Both the position numbers and the translations under genes were made by a program. A stretch of DNA of 64,000 bases from Aphrophora alni. Taxonomy: Eukaryota; Arthropoda; Insecta; Hemiptera; Aphrophoridae. The stretch spans positions 145,951,618 to 146,015,617 of the forward strand of contig OY740765.1 in the NCBI GenBank assembly GCA_963513935.1, in the 5' to 3' direction. Positions 1 to 12,264 of this stretch are shown in pieces. The notes under the pieces are model-generated. The model searched no databases and had not been told where the DNA came from. It saw only the letters and a list, made by a program, of their open reading frames with translations. The stretch's first letter is position 1, and every line of letters begins with the position of its first letter.

Positions 1-757
1 AAATAAAAACAAGTTGAATTTTGTTCTTATTATATAACAGAGACTGTTTATTTAATCATAAACACCTTTTTGTTCAAATAAAAATAATTTGTTACATTTT
101 GTAAACTGGCATAATTAAGTTTTTTGGCTGCCATTTTTTAACAGTAAGAGATAGATAAAAAAATAAAATACAAAAAATGTTTGTTTTTAAAAGACCTTTT
201 ACTTGATATAGGCCTAACATTTGCTATAAGTTGCTATTTAAGAATTTTGAGTTTTAGGCTTTTTTAAATTCTTCAATTTTGAGCATTTTTAAAATATTCA
301 AAATCCATTGAAAAATGCCCGTACCACACGTTTTCTTAAAGAATAGCTCAATAATAAGCTTGGACAAAAATCTGGTGCTGTTCCGTATTGTAGTTAGGAT
401 AACACGGTATTTTATTTTAAAGTCCAATTTCAATACGTTTTGGTACACCATGTACATACGGTTAAAGATAATTAACTTTTGATTGCGCCAAAATGTTCAA
501 GGTAATTAGACCTTTAAAATGATGTATCACACAACCCATGTTTACATTTGAAAATTCCTCAAAAAGCACCCCTACCCCCCAAAAAGGGCCCTTTTGGGGC
601 ATTTTTCAAAATTGAAATTAATTTCATTGGATTCAGTGGAGCCAAATTAGGGAGAAATGAGGATGAAAAAGTGTTAAAGTAAGTTTGTAAGACAGCTATA
701 AGTACTGCACGGGTGGTCTGACTCACCCTGTATATAGTAAATGAAGCATACACATAG
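1..757. other. Upstream intergenic stretch, no gene seen
   Basis: AT-rich sequence with no coding signal I can support. Two small structures are visible. Around 576-599 a run of C and A is followed by GGGCCC and then T and G, forming a near-perfect palindrome. At about 690-735 the sequence ends in ACTCACCCTGTATATA, which read on the minus strand resembles the ACAGGGTG-type terminus common to insect transposons, so the right half is probably a MITE remnant. Confidence 0.4.
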
Positions 758-775
758 CAGAGTGTATATATAAAA

Positions 776-1235
776 GTGTTGCAATATCCTGTGCACAGAT
801 TGGAATTTTTAGAACGTGGCGTTTATTGCTCTGGTTTGAAATTATTTAATAAACTTCCGGACAATATAAAATCCAAAGTTGTTTCAAGAATTTTCGCAGA
901 TCACTCAGAGGATAGGCTACCTCTTGAGGAATGCTTTTTACTCAGTGGAGGAGTGCCTCAGCTCATAACCTCTGGATGCCTGGGATGCATTGTATTCAGG
1001 ATGACACTCAAATAATTGATTAATATGAGATAACATGTAGTCTATAGCCTACATGGTTCACTGAGTCTTAATTTGTTTGTATTTTATAAATTTCTATCTT
1101 GTGTATTTGTTGTATTGTATATTGTGTATTTGTATTGTGTGTTGTGAGTAATTTTTGTATACAAGTCGAATGTATACCGCAGCACTGCATTATGTATACC
1201 ATAAATGATGCAAATAAATAAATAAAATAAATATA
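776..1235 (+). pseudogene. 3' end of a CR1/Jockey-like non-LTR retrotransposon (5'-truncated)
   Basis: An open segment (776-1015) encodes GVYCSGLKLFNKLPDNIKS. This matches the pattern (Y/C)SGxKLFNKLPxxIK found near the C-terminus of Jockey/CR1-type reverse transcriptases in many insects. The usual following segment is only partly recognisable, so the copy is decayed. After the stop comes a 3' UTR-like stretch with the GCACTGCATTATG and CATAAATGATGCAAATAAA type tail, ending in (AATAAA)-like repeats at 1211-1232. Such simple tails are typical LINE 3' ends. It is not a host gene: there is no supported start codon and the upstream reverse transcriptase is missing. It ends about 210 bp before the svp promoter region. 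The family name is inference from the motif and tail. Confidence 0.65.
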
Positions 1236-1439
1236 TATATACATATATATGTGCTTAGCGGGTCATTCTGCGCGTCGTTAAACCGTGCATCATTAATTAT
1301 AGAAGTGGCGATAGAGAATTTCAAGAATCTGCGAAATTAAAACACCGCAATAAAAGATCAAACCATAATGTACTGCGGAATTAAAGCACCCCAAAAATAT
1401 CTAACAATACTGTGTTAAAAACGATCAACGCTGATTTAA

Positions 1440-1600
1440 AACCCCGCAAATACACGTGCGGTGGTAAAGGTCGGGAGCCAATAGGAGTCGCGAGGCCAAG
1501 AGGCAAGCTGCCGTTGCTATGACTACACGAGGAGGGGACAGGAGGGGGGGTCAGGGTTCAGGCGGCCCCAAAGACTAAGAGTTCAGTCGCTCGTGGAACG
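1440..1600 (+). promoter_or_regulatory. Candidate svp core promoter (E-box, CCAAT, initiator)
   Basis: This block is clearly more GC-rich than its surroundings. It has a CACGTG E-box at 1453-1458, a CCAAT box within GAGCCAATAGG at 1478-1482, and TTCAGTCG at 1582-1589, which fits the arthropod initiator TCAGTY with A+1 at 1585. No clear TATA box lies 25-30 bp upstream and no clean DPE lies at +28. The block sits about 600 bp upstream of the first in-frame ATG of the svp exon. The start site is inferred from the motif only. Confidence 0.4.
1534..1556 (+). promoter_or_regulatory. Potential G-quadruplex upstream of the initiator
   Basis: Runs GGGG (1534-1537), a seven-G run (1544-1550, able to supply two G3 tracts) and GGG (1554-1556) satisfy the G3+N1-7 pattern with loops ACAGGA, G and TCA. 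It lies about 30 bp before the proposed initiator. It is the only such run I noticed on the + strand in this AT-rich window. Confidence 0.4.
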
Positions 1601-2180
1601 CCGCCTAGAGATGTTAGGTTAAGGGTCAATTCTATTGACAAGTTGAAGGGGAAAAAATCGTTGACATTTTTTGTTGTTCCATTTATCAAAATCTGATAAT
1701 GGAATCGCTTGTATCTATTTAATAGTTTCGTTATCAGTGTTTGTTTTTTTTAATCCGTAAGGAATTTTATAACCTTCAAAATATACAAAATTTTTGCATA
1801 ACTTATGTGTGATTTTTAGAATGGATATTGTGATGAGTTTAGATATCTGTGCGGAAAAATAATACGTTTGAACTAAAAAAAAAAGTGTACGGGGAAAACA
1901 GTATAGGCTAACTGAGAATGGTTTTTAAACAAGTGTCCAAACAGTTCTAATATGTTGTGCTCCATCCTGTTTTTATGATAAACCACTGTAAGTGTAGTAA
2001 ATTGTTTTGGTGGTAGGGGTGTGTTTTTCGTGTAAATATAATATATCGGGAAGCGGTTACCCGCTCCCTCTTCCTGCCACCATTATTCTTCCTCACAACG
2101 CCCTGACAGTTTGCCGCCCGGGGGTCCTCTGTCCACCAGCACCACCCCCGGACGGACTGGATTTAGGTTTTACCAGGAGT
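1585..2180 (+). other. Probable svp 5' UTR / 5' leader
   Basis: Sequence between the putative initiator and the first in-frame ATG. An in-frame TAA lies at 1998-2000. There is no ATG in the svp frame between 2001 and 2180, although that stretch is open and its last part ([23 protein letters not shown]) looks coding. A strong donor GTAAGT at 1988-1993 and a pyrimidine-rich tract ending in ACAG at 2109 could delimit a 122-bp intron that brings an ATG at 1975 into the svp frame. Without transcript data the leader structure is unresolved. Confidence 0.4.
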
Positions 2181-2427
2181 ATGACTTTGGTCGCACCTCC
2201 GTGGCGAGATCCTCCACCTGTTCTAGCACACCATGTCGTTACACCCGCGGTTCCTGATGATTCCGGGGCAGGTCTCCGGGAACTTCAACAGTCTACGACT
2301 CCGGGAACAAACTCTACACAGTCGGGAGGGTCGTCACAAGGTGCGGATCAGAAGAACCAAAATATTGAGTGTATTGTCTGCGGTGATAAATCAAGTGGAA
2401 AGCACTACGGGCAGTTTACCTGTGAAG
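2181..2427 (+). CDS. svp: seven-up (COUP-TF/NR2F) first coding exon: N-terminus and first half of zinc finger 1
   Basis: Orphan nuclear receptor that acts in the nucleus as a DNA-binding regulator. In Drosophila it controls photoreceptor, heart and neuroblast temporal fates and can compete for the RXR homologue USP. Counting from the ATG at 2181, residues 1-10 read [10 protein letters not shown], resembling the WRDP start of vertebrate COUP-TFs. A Ser/Thr/Gln/Gly-rich linker follows, then IECIVCGD and [10 protein letters not shown]. Zinc-finger cysteines are C64, C67 and C81; the fourth, C84, is on the next exon. The exon ends TGTGAAG|GTAAGT, a perfect donor, in phase 1 (one base of the Gly83 codon). 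The ATG context (AGT before ATG) is acceptable. Coding may extend upstream, since the preceding LDLGFTRS resembles the segment before this point in fly Svp. Gene identity is near certain; the start is not. Confidence 0.93.
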
Positions 2428-2433
2428 GTAAGT

Positions 2434-4797
2434 TTGAAATATTTTAATTGTAGCCTGTAGAGAATAAGTTACGGTATCTGTAAAATGTCAAATATATAAA
2501 ACCCTAAATGTTAGATAAATTTTCAAAAACACGTGTTCATTTGAGATACAGAATTGTATGAATTAGTTATTACACCAATATTTTGTTTAAGTTCGTACAG
2601 TGAAGTTCTGAGGAAAATGTGAACTAAACCTGTGTCATATGAAACATTTTTTTAAAATAAATATTTTCAAAACAAAAAAATATATTAATATAATATTAAA
2701 TGGGCTAATAATTAAAAATATAGTTTTATTTCATAATATTTTGCACTTTAGGGTACAAAACATTAAGGAAATTTTATCTTATTAGTTGCTTACGACATTT
2801 AGTTACAAAATGTCATTTATTTAAAACAAAAAATATGTCAAAAGTAATATTATTCGTTTAAATTAAACTTTAAAATTAATATTTAGCATATCTAAAATAG
2901 TTGTTAAAATTAATAATTATTCTTAATCTTTAAAACACCAATACAAATGAAAATAATATTAATTTTAAATATTCAAATTAAAATTAATTTAATTTGAAAA
3001 ACAGTTCTAGTGAAATTATACTTTTGCTTGAACAAACGTCGATACTAAATCTTTTAAAATTAAATAAGACCTTCTAAGATTATTTCTGATCTAAATTGGG
3101 ACAAAAATAAAAAATAAAAAAATAAAACAATCCATACAGTTGACGTTTGATGTTTTCTATTTAAAAATTTTACTAATTTTTAAATTCTATTTAAAAATAA
3201 AATTTAAGCTCTAAAATTTTTTATTTTACTATCATGTTGTTATATAGTAGGGTTTTGAGGTTAGCTTAATAAACTTAAAGGTAAATTAACTGTACTGAAT
3301 TACAGTGTTTTACACTGAATTTCAAATAATATATGGACAAAACAATATTTAAAATCATCCCCAAACGAAATGATTTAACGATTGTGATTTATTCAATTTA
3401 TTGTAAAAAGTGAATATTAAAAAAAAGAACGTATAAAAAATTGTGAGATTATAAATTCAGAAAATGCGTAAAAAAATATTTTTGTTTAATCAAAACCAGG
3501 AGTAAAATCTAATTTTAAAAGAATTATTTTATATCTTTATGATTAGGTTGATTTCAGTGAAATTTGACATAAATAAATTTGAGTTTAACGAAACAAATTT
3601 AACGATTTTAAATATTTTCCGCTTAAAAACGTAACTTCTAATAATTCCTAAAATGAGTTTTAGAATCAGATAGATGTAGGTTACGTGACAATTGAATAAG
3701 TGTAAAAGTATTTTGATTTTAAATGTCGCATTTTATATTAAATTGTAAGTAAAGTTACCATGAAATGCTTCAATTTTAGTCAGTTTAACAGTTTATTAAC
3801 GATTAAAAATATCCAACTATCTGTAAAATAAGAAAACATAATAAAATAGAACCGCTTTAAAAATTTGCACACATTAAAATTATATTTGTTTAAATTTAAA
3901 AAAAAAATTTTAATCTTAAAACATAAGTATCTCAAATAACGTAATTCATCAAACGAACCTAAATAAAATTATAAATTATAATTTTCTGTAATTTTAAATC
4001 CAACTTAACTTAGAATATTTATATTTTTCTACAATTTTCAACGTTTTTATTTATAATTAAGTTGTTTTCACAGTACGGATTTGAAAATTGTATACCAATA
4101 ATATAAAAGTTATTGTTTTTTTTATAGTAAAAATATCGAAAAAGTGTAAGAACTGATAAATTTTAAATACGTAAACTGAAATTATAACGTTAACATTGCT
4201 TTTTAGCTTGACTATCTGGATTTTCAATACAACATACAATGTTCAGTAGTTTTTATGCAATTTATATAAATAGGCTATGTTATTTTAGACTGCATCTTGT
4301 ATTAATAATAAAAAACTATGTAAATACAGAGTTTCGGTAATATAAAATTTAGTATTTCCCCCAAACAATTCAGTTAACAATTTTCTAAACTATAAAATCC
4401 AGTAAATATACGTGATTTAAATTAATTCTCAATGTTCTGCCAATTACTATTTTAGTTAGGTATTGTCTAAATCTAACACATTTCAAGTAGGATGTATTTC
4501 TGCGTATTTAATATTTTTTCTTAACTATGAAATTCATTCAAGCTTCTTTCTTTAATTATATGTGATAATGTAGCATAAAGAAACAACTTTATACAATGGT
4601 GTACAAAAAAATACCATTAATATAATTAATTGAAACAAACAGCCGTAAATTTTTTAAAAAATCAAATTAAAATAAAATTAAAATAACAGTAGATATTATT
4701 TTCACGTTTCATTTTTTCTTGATGTTTATAGGCGAAAACCTCTTGTTCATTATTGCCTTATAAAATAAAATTAGTAGAAAATGACTTGAAATTATAC
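2434..4797. other. Very AT-rich intron start, nothing recognised
   Basis: Extremely AT-rich sequence with many A and T homopolymers. I see no ORF of substance, no inverted repeat and no known repeat family. Confidence 0.4.
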
Positions 4798-4930
4798 CCC
4801 TAACGTCAGAGTAGGAGAAGAACAAGAGTTGGTTAAGGGAAACATGATATGAAAGATGAAAGAGAGTGATCTATACCAAGAATACATGAATAAAAATGTG
4901 TATATCCAGCTAGGTTCCCTCGGGTGCATT
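4798..4930 (+). repeat. Dispersed repeat family C, copy 1
   Basis: Contains the family landmarks in order: AACGTCAGAGTAGGAGAAG, AACAAGAGTTGGTTAAG, GATATGAAAGATGAAAGAG, a CCAAGAATACATGAA segment and ATCCAGCTAGG near the end. Ten other copies share this order. No ORF, no convincing Pol III box and no terminal inverted repeat were seen, so class is unknown. Confidence 0.6.
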
Positions 4931-5005
4931 TTGGTGAAAAATATCAAGAGAATAAAGTTGTACAGAATAAAATATTCTACAAGTTTTATCTCTACGTTTT
5001 TTTAG

Positions 5006-5044
5006 AAGGCGCAAAAGAAATATATATAGAGACTTTTGCGCCTT
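5006..5044. repeat. Short perfect hairpin (12-bp arms)
   Basis: AAGGCGCAAAAG at 5006-5017 is repeated as its exact reverse complement CTTTTGCGCCTT at 5033-5044, around a 15-nt AT-rich loop. The GC content of the arms stands out against the local background. It may be a tiny foldback remnant or an RNA hairpin in the intron transcript. Confidence 0.6.
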
Positions 5045-5575
5045 TATTATTTTATTTTTTTTAGATTATGAGCTACAATCAATCATTTTTATGAAAAATT
5101 ACATACAATTGAAGTTTTAGAACATAGAATTCACAATCTCTAGGAATTTTATAATTCGTTTAATTTAGCTCAGTTTCGCCACTAGAAGGCGAGTAACTGT
5201 CTTTATATATGTTTATTTTGAATTAATTAAAAACTAAATTTAAAAGAAAAACAAAGAGCTAATCTATCTCAGACGATTATAAGTCATGGAATATTTAAAA
5301 ATATATATATTTAATGTTTTTGAGCAATTAATTGGTATTTCGCAAAGGTAATGAATAGAAGAAATATTTTTTATACTTACAGATATATGGAAATTGAAGA
5401 GGACTTTGAATTTTTTTCATTAAGTTAAACAATTTTTAGAAAAAAAGAAGTTTTTATATTATAACAAAATTATTTTTAATCACCAATAATACAAATAATC
5501 ATCTGGAAAAACAGTGACAATTGATTATAAAAATTCCGGAGCAATCTAATATTTTATTTAAAATTAAAAAAAACA

Positions 5576-5626
5576 TGCACGCACACATACGTACGCACAC
5601 ATACGCACACACTCACACATACAGTA
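5576..5626. repeat. Imperfect CACACATACG simple repeat
   Basis: Alternating purine-pyrimidine repeat of CACA, TACG and CACAC units. It is degenerate, with no coding or regulatory evidence. Confidence 0.6.
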
Positions 5627-6051
5627 AACAACTACTACTACGAAACTATGTGGAATTATAAAACAACGAAGAGACAAAATTTGGAGGAAATTTTATGCTC
5701 AACAACTTTGCTCTTTTGATATTTTCACCAAAATACATAGTTTATCTATATATTTCTCAAAACCATCCTTTTTTTAACTGCAGGGGGCGAAAATCATGTT
5801 CAGAAAACCCATAAAACACAGATTTCTTGACTAATTTCAAGAGACTATATACAATAATTATACTATTAACTTTACATAACTCACAGAATAAAAAATAGAA
5901 AACACCAGAGTTAAATCGAATAATATAAAATGATAAATAACAATGAAACCTTTAAGTATATGATCGCACTTACTGCGTGAACCGGAAGTTTTTTTGTTTT
6001 GTTTTGTTATGTTTTTTAGGCGAATACCCTTTTAAAGTAAAGAACCATAAC

Positions 6052-6190
6052 CCTCAAATACTCTAATAGCGTCAGAGTCGGAAAGGAACAATAGTTGGTT
6101 AAGAGAGACGTGATATGAAAGATAAAAGAAAAGGCTGTATCCCAAGACTACACGAAAAAAGGCGTCGATCCAGCTAGCATGGGTTTACTA
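6052..6190 (+). repeat. Dispersed repeat family C, copy 2
   Basis: Begins with CTCAAATACTCTAATAGCG and TCAGAGTCGGAAAGG, continues with AACAATAGTTGGTTAAGAG and GATATGAAAGATAAAAG, and ends with CGATCCAGCTAGC. It parallels copy 1 at 4798-4930 closely. Confidence 0.6.
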
Positions 6191-9100
6191 CGCCCGTACC
6201 TCAGAGTATGACCCAAAAGTCATTTGTCATGTTGTAAATTTTAAGAAAAATATATTTAATCAAAATTAATAAAAAATTTCAAAATAAATTGATTATAGGT
6301 CAATACTTTTTACACATATTTTAGCAAATTATATCAATTTCTCTCATTTATTACCTGCCATTCCAGCAGGACTCCGTCCCTAAAATATTCTTTTCTAATT
6401 AACAAACTTTTTTTGAAACATTTTACAATTTATTCCTACTCTTGTGGAATTTACACAAAATATGTGGAATTTGATTCACCCTACTCTACTGTTGAGGGAA
6501 AGTTGTACTCTTTGATTTAATTATACTTTAACAACACTTATTGAATATTTGTGGTTTTTATAGGCTCTCTGTCCTGAACAAAAAATTAATTGTAAATATT
6601 TCAGAATTGAGACGTATATACACAACCCTAGCACGTCTCAATCAACCAACTTCATCTCCTTTCCTAATCCCACTAACAAATAATTTTTTAATACAACTGT
6701 CCTTTTTTAAAACATGTTCAACAAAATCTAACTCGCATTCTTCTCCCAATTCCTACTCAACTCTATCTAGCCCAACGTTTAACCGTGATGACGTAATATC
6801 TTTGTGATATCCAAAATAAAAAGGTTTTATAATATATTAAAAATTAATTTTTGTAAGCATCTGTCACATGACCTAAATATTAAGAACGTTATGGTTAAAA
6901 ACAAAAATCAAAGGAGTACAGAAACCATATACATACCTAAATACTAGAGTTTTCGCTTCGCTCAACTGTATGTTAGTTATTTTCTTTTAATCTAATTTAA
7001 AAATTTGGTATGCTCTTTTTATCGTGTTTTTTTAGTAAAATTCTGCCAAAACCTTCAGTAAAGAAATAATGGATAAACAGTTCATTGTTAAAATTTAACT
7101 ATTTAATATTTTAATATGTGAAGACAATACACATTATTATTTTGTATTAATTAGAAAGATTTGTACTAATTAAATTAAATTACGCGTTAATTAAGTTATT
7201 TTAATTGTATTATAACAAATACACTCTGATTATTACTTTTTACTTAAATATCCTAATATCCGGGTAAAAATATTATATAACCAGTATAATAAAATTTGCT
7301 TTTTGAATAGTAAAATATTTTAATTGTAGTAATCTACATCTAATTCTTCGTTTCCAAATTCGATTTTCTTTAAAACATTTCGGAAGATGTAACATATCAT
7401 AATTCGTTCTGTTTTTTATAAAAAAGTAATCTTACAGTCATTTTTCACATATCTAACTAATTAAATTCTTTTAAAAAAATTGCATTTTATAATATGTTTT
7501 GTTAAAAATGTTTTTTACGAAAACTAAAATGTGTTTAAAAAACCGTAAACTTAAAAAATGTACACTATTAAATTTTCGATTTGTTGAGTTTGCAACAACC
7601 TGGTTTGAATAACAAACTGGTAATCAATAAGAGGTGCACCAATTAATTTATTCTTTTAGAGATATCACAAGACTTATATAAATAAATATACACAAAGAGT
7701 GTTTCACGACCAGTCTGCCACTTTTTGGAAAATGATTCTGAATTTCAAAATAAATAAAAACGTTTAAATTTATCCAAAGGTACTTCGTTTTCCTTCTGTC
7801 TGTCTGTATTTTTCCAAAACAATAAATTTAGAATACAATGAGAACCAAATTTTGCATAATATTGTATACAGTTATTATCCAGTGTTCTACTAAATATTAT
7901 AATTATTCACAAAAATTTCGCGCTCATTAAAAAAATTATGTGTGAAATTTCTCGAAAATTATTAATTTATAAAATATTTTCAAAACCCAAAATATTTAGT
8001 TCTTTTAATTTTGGACAAGTTGAGAAGTAAAAGCTAATTCTTCGATAACTACTACAGCACAAAAGCTTTTTTCTTCATCTATCACTCAGCAATCAACTTA
8101 TTAAAAAAAGTTATTAATTGAAAATAACACCAATAATTTCGTATATATCCTATATAATAATTTCTTGTATATTTTTATGATTTTAGTTTTGTACTTACTA
8201 ATGACTTATTTTGTCATTTTGTACAATGGTTTGCTGGCTTGTCTTATAGAAGTACTATTTGTCAAAAAGACTATTAAAGGATGATGATATTTAAAATCTA
8301 TCAAAAATACACTACTGGATAGGTGAAATACGAGAGGCATAAATATGATAATATGAAAATAAATACAGTTTTAAGAAATATTTTTTCTTAGATAACAAAA
8401 ACTTAGATAACAAACGTCTTACTCATTTGACGTCATATTTCAAAATTTTTAAAACTATTTATTTTAAAGCTAATAATTTTTTTCAAGCGTCGTCTTGTAA
8501 CAATGTCCTTTATAATAACGTTTAATGAAGATGTATCGTAGTTTTTGAAATATTAAAGAAAAATCACAGGGAATCGATTAAAATATACATAACTAGAATA
8601 TTTAGTAACTAGAATTATTCATAATTCAAATATTTAAAATGCACGAAACTAGCATAAATACATAAGTCGTATTTAGATTATAGGCTAATTTTTATAAATT
8701 AATTGTCGTATGTATTAATTAAATCTATAATTTCAATCTTATTTTTTAAACTATCCTTTATTATGTTTGTATTATACAAACACATTTTGCTTTGTACATT
8801 ACATGTAATAAAAACTTCTTTCTTGTCTTTCGTTAAAGTCTCCAAAACATTAAACTATTAACATTAATGTGCTTATTTACTTGAGTTAATAATTTATCCG
8901 AACGTTGAAAAAATATAATGTACACGTTATGTCACCAGATACTGTAAAAAATTTAAATATCAACTCATAAACACATTTTTAAACCAAATATTTCCTTAAA
9001 ATAAATAATAATCTTTTTTGTAGTCTATAAATATTGATTTGTTTGTATTTTCATTGTTTTCGAGATAAATAGGATTATAACTTATGATAAATGTAATTAA

Positions 9101-11197
9101 TGATTGTATAAATGATTTATAGCAAATGACGAATAAAAGGATATAGATTACAAATTTTCTGTTACGTAACATAGGCCTACCGATCACTTTGATAAAATCA
9201 TACAAGACAAAGAAACGGTTCAATTATTAAAACAATTTCGTTGAAAATACAAATTTCTCTTTTTTTTAACGATTAACATATTTATAAAATACATATAAAA
9301 AGTGGATAGAGGAAGTGGGTACTTACACTTTTGGATTTTGTATTACTTCAAACAAACAATTATTTTTCTCTAAGATGAACACATAACTAACTATATATAT
9401 ATATATTATTCCTTGATTTTAAATTGTATTCAATTAAAAAATATTAGTTCTGTTCCAATTTAAATACACGGACCCTACTGAGGCGGCAAAATAAAAAAAA
9501 ACTTATTTTATCCCCCAAGCCGTATGCGTTTATTACAATAGGTAGCCTACACCAATTATCACCTTAAACATACTTTGTTGAATCAAAATTTAATTTAACG
9601 AGTCCCCATAAAATCAAGTTGAGTTTTTTTTATTTTTCAAATGGCAGAGTGTACCTTGAAGTAAGTTATTTTAAAGGTATTTCTTTATCTTAAACATGAA
9701 GGCGAAAGAATATTTTTGTTCATATTACTCTATAGCCTATGGTAAAAAGTTATGTGCTGTTTTTTTAAAGTTATGGTCTCTTTCGTTTTAAAAAAAATAA
9801 CCTTCATTTTTTTAATGACACAAAAATATTTAAATAGGCTAGTGGAAGTATGTGCGGCACAAAAACGCATCTTCTTTAGGTTTAGAAAAAAAAAAGTTCT
9901 GCATTTTTTAAAGCATGTACGTATTTTTTTATTTTCTGTGTAAATCTTCGAAAAAAATTTCAAAACTTAAAAATACATCTGATAGACAATCTAATACGTT
10001 CGTAATTCACAAAATTCAAAATTGATTTTTGTTTATTATTTTTTTAAATTTCCTAAGGTCGTTACAATAAGAATGAAAGTAAATTATTATTATATTTATA
10101 CAATTTATATTTTTGAAGAAAATATAGATTTATTTAGGAATATTTTGTTTCAATGAAAACTTTAGGAAAGTTGAATCTCTTTCAAAATAGTATAAACCTC
10201 CTGATTGAATTCCGAAAAAGAGATTTGAAAAAGAAATATTTATGAGTATTTAATGCAACAATTTTTTGTTATGACAGCTTATGAAAGGTAACTCTTTGAC
10301 ATATCTGTCAACCCTATTAGTCTAGATTTTCATTGATGCTATGAGAAACGTTAAATGGATTCATGAAATTTTAAAACCCAGTTTTGAAATTCAGTATTGA
10401 AACGTACTTTTTCTATTCATGGGTAGGGCTTATGTTTTTACAAACTCAATCGTAGGGGTTAAAAGCGCAGATAAAAAACAAGCTCAAATTTACTATAATT
10501 TCGGTGATTCTATCTGTTCCAAACATAAATTATTTTAACTTCAGTTCATTATTGGTATTTACACGTCCTAGAGTATGACAAATTTAATTTTCAACTCGGT
10601 ATAATAAATAATAAGTAAGGAAAATAACCTTTCTAAAATGCATTAAACTTCAAATTATCGAAAGTTCAAACAACTTTAACGCCTACGACGGAGTTTCCGT
10701 AAGGAATTTTAAAGTTAGCTGTCATATTGAAAAATGGCGACCATTTTCCAAATTTTCAAACCGACGTTTTAAATGCCATGAAAAATTAACAAACCGATTA
10801 AAGTTTTTATGATAATATTTTACGAGATTCCAATAGTGCACACCATAAAATTATCACGCTGTATAATATTTTGGCACTTGAGGTACTTATCTAGAATATT
10901 AGAAGCACTTTGGTCTAATCAGCTTCAAAATAACTAAAAATAAAATAAAGTATGTAAATAATTAATTTATCTTTCGTACTATTTATTTATTCGTTAACGT
11001 TAAGCATACGCGCGCTGCAGCAGAACGATGTTACATTGCGTAGAAAGTCACGTGCAAAGGTTTAAAACGTTACTTCAGCCAACATTACTTTTAATTAGAC
11101 AACTTTTTAAAATAACTGTAATTTACATTTCGTGAAAATTAGAAAATTATTACTACAATTGTCCATTTTTAATTACTTCAGTTTAAAGTAGACCTTT
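6191..11197. other. AT-rich intron, no gene seen
   Basis: Five kilobases of AT-rich sequence. Several short open frames occur on both strands (for example overlapping antisense frames near 9730-9963), but they are low-complexity, Phe/Lys-rich and unsupported. A segment at 10680-10760 with an AAATGGCGACCATTTT motif resembles the centre of foldback elements seen elsewhere in the window. Confidence 0.35.
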
Positions 11198-11855
11198 CTG
11201 TCTATAGTTCATAAATTATAGAATATATATAAAAAAAATCTTTAAAATCAGCTGAAAATAAAAAGTTCGTTTTGGTATACAATCTTTATTTAGACAACAT
11301 TTATTTCCAGTTTTAACGGTTTTAATTTTCAGCGGCCATCTCAGATAAGCCATCTTGAAATTATGTTGTTTTTAAAAAATAGGAATAGGATCGTATAACA
11401 CTTGTTTTTACATTTTTTTAAAAATATTTTTTAAATGCTAGACTACGGTTATTTAATATGTTATTTCCTTTAAAAGTTATCAACTAATACAACATCATTT
11501 ACAGGTGGAGAAATGAGTTGTGTATTAAACATAACGCTGTAATTTTAAACTTGTAATTTTCAAGGACGCTTGAAATATTAGTAGTATTAGTTGATAACGT
11601 TTTAAGGAAAAGAGATGTAAAAACAATTTTAAAACAACATCTGTCACATGAACCTATTCCTATTTAAAAAAAATAAATAAATAATTCTAATTTCAAGATC
11701 GCGGATCCAAAACGGCCACAAAAATTTAAAACTAACAAAACTGGAAGTAAATGTTGTCTTATAAACATACACCAAAAATGAACTTTTTATATCAGTCGTT
11801 TTAAGGATTTTCTAAAAATATTTTCCATGCTTTATGAACAATCTGTATATAGCCT
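11198..11855. mobile_element. Large foldback (MITE-like) element
   Basis: Two arms of about 290 bp face each other around a spacer of about 80 bp. The left arm reads AAAAAGTTCGTTTTGGTATA, ACAACATTTATTTCCAGTTT, CATCTTGAAATTA, ATAGGAATAGG and GTTATCAACTAATAC. The right arm carries the same blocks as reverse complements, in opposite order: GTATTAGTTGATAACG, CCTATTCCTAT, TAATTTCAAGATC, AACTGGAAGTAAATGTTGT and AAAAATGAACTTTTT. No coding capacity. Ends are approximate and no target duplication was established. Confidence 0.7.
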
Positions 11856-12264
11856 AATTTTAATTCAGTACTATTAACAATTATACATTTTTGTTACAAA
11901 CAAATGACAGTTTGGATGTTTATGAACAATTTCCTGCCAATACATTATATATTATCAGTACCTAGAAGACCAAACATTGCACGATTGAGGACATAACATT
12001 TTCATTTCGCTGTTCCGAAATATTCTAATACTAAGTGAAAATCATTAGGATAATTTGCAACGAATCAGAGAGATATCAATGAAGAATGAACATCAGAGAA
12101 AGGTGACTGATACGTTCTTTAATTTGTACGTAGTAAGAACTTAGGAAACAAGTTTTGTTTTCATTTTTATCACGAAACATAATTATGGTAAATTGTACAC
12201 ATTGTACATTAAACATCAAACTGTACATCAGTTACGGTGAGAAGGATCGAACATTATATTATTT

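Noticed and set aside
2007..2180. Full-length svp start at TTG 2007
   Set aside because: There is no ATG there; a near-cognate start is possible but not supported, so the exon is annotated from the ATG at 2181 with the alternative noted.
9730..9963. Overlapping frames on both strands
   Set aside because: Low-complexity A/T runs produce Phe- and Lys-rich translations on opposite strands.
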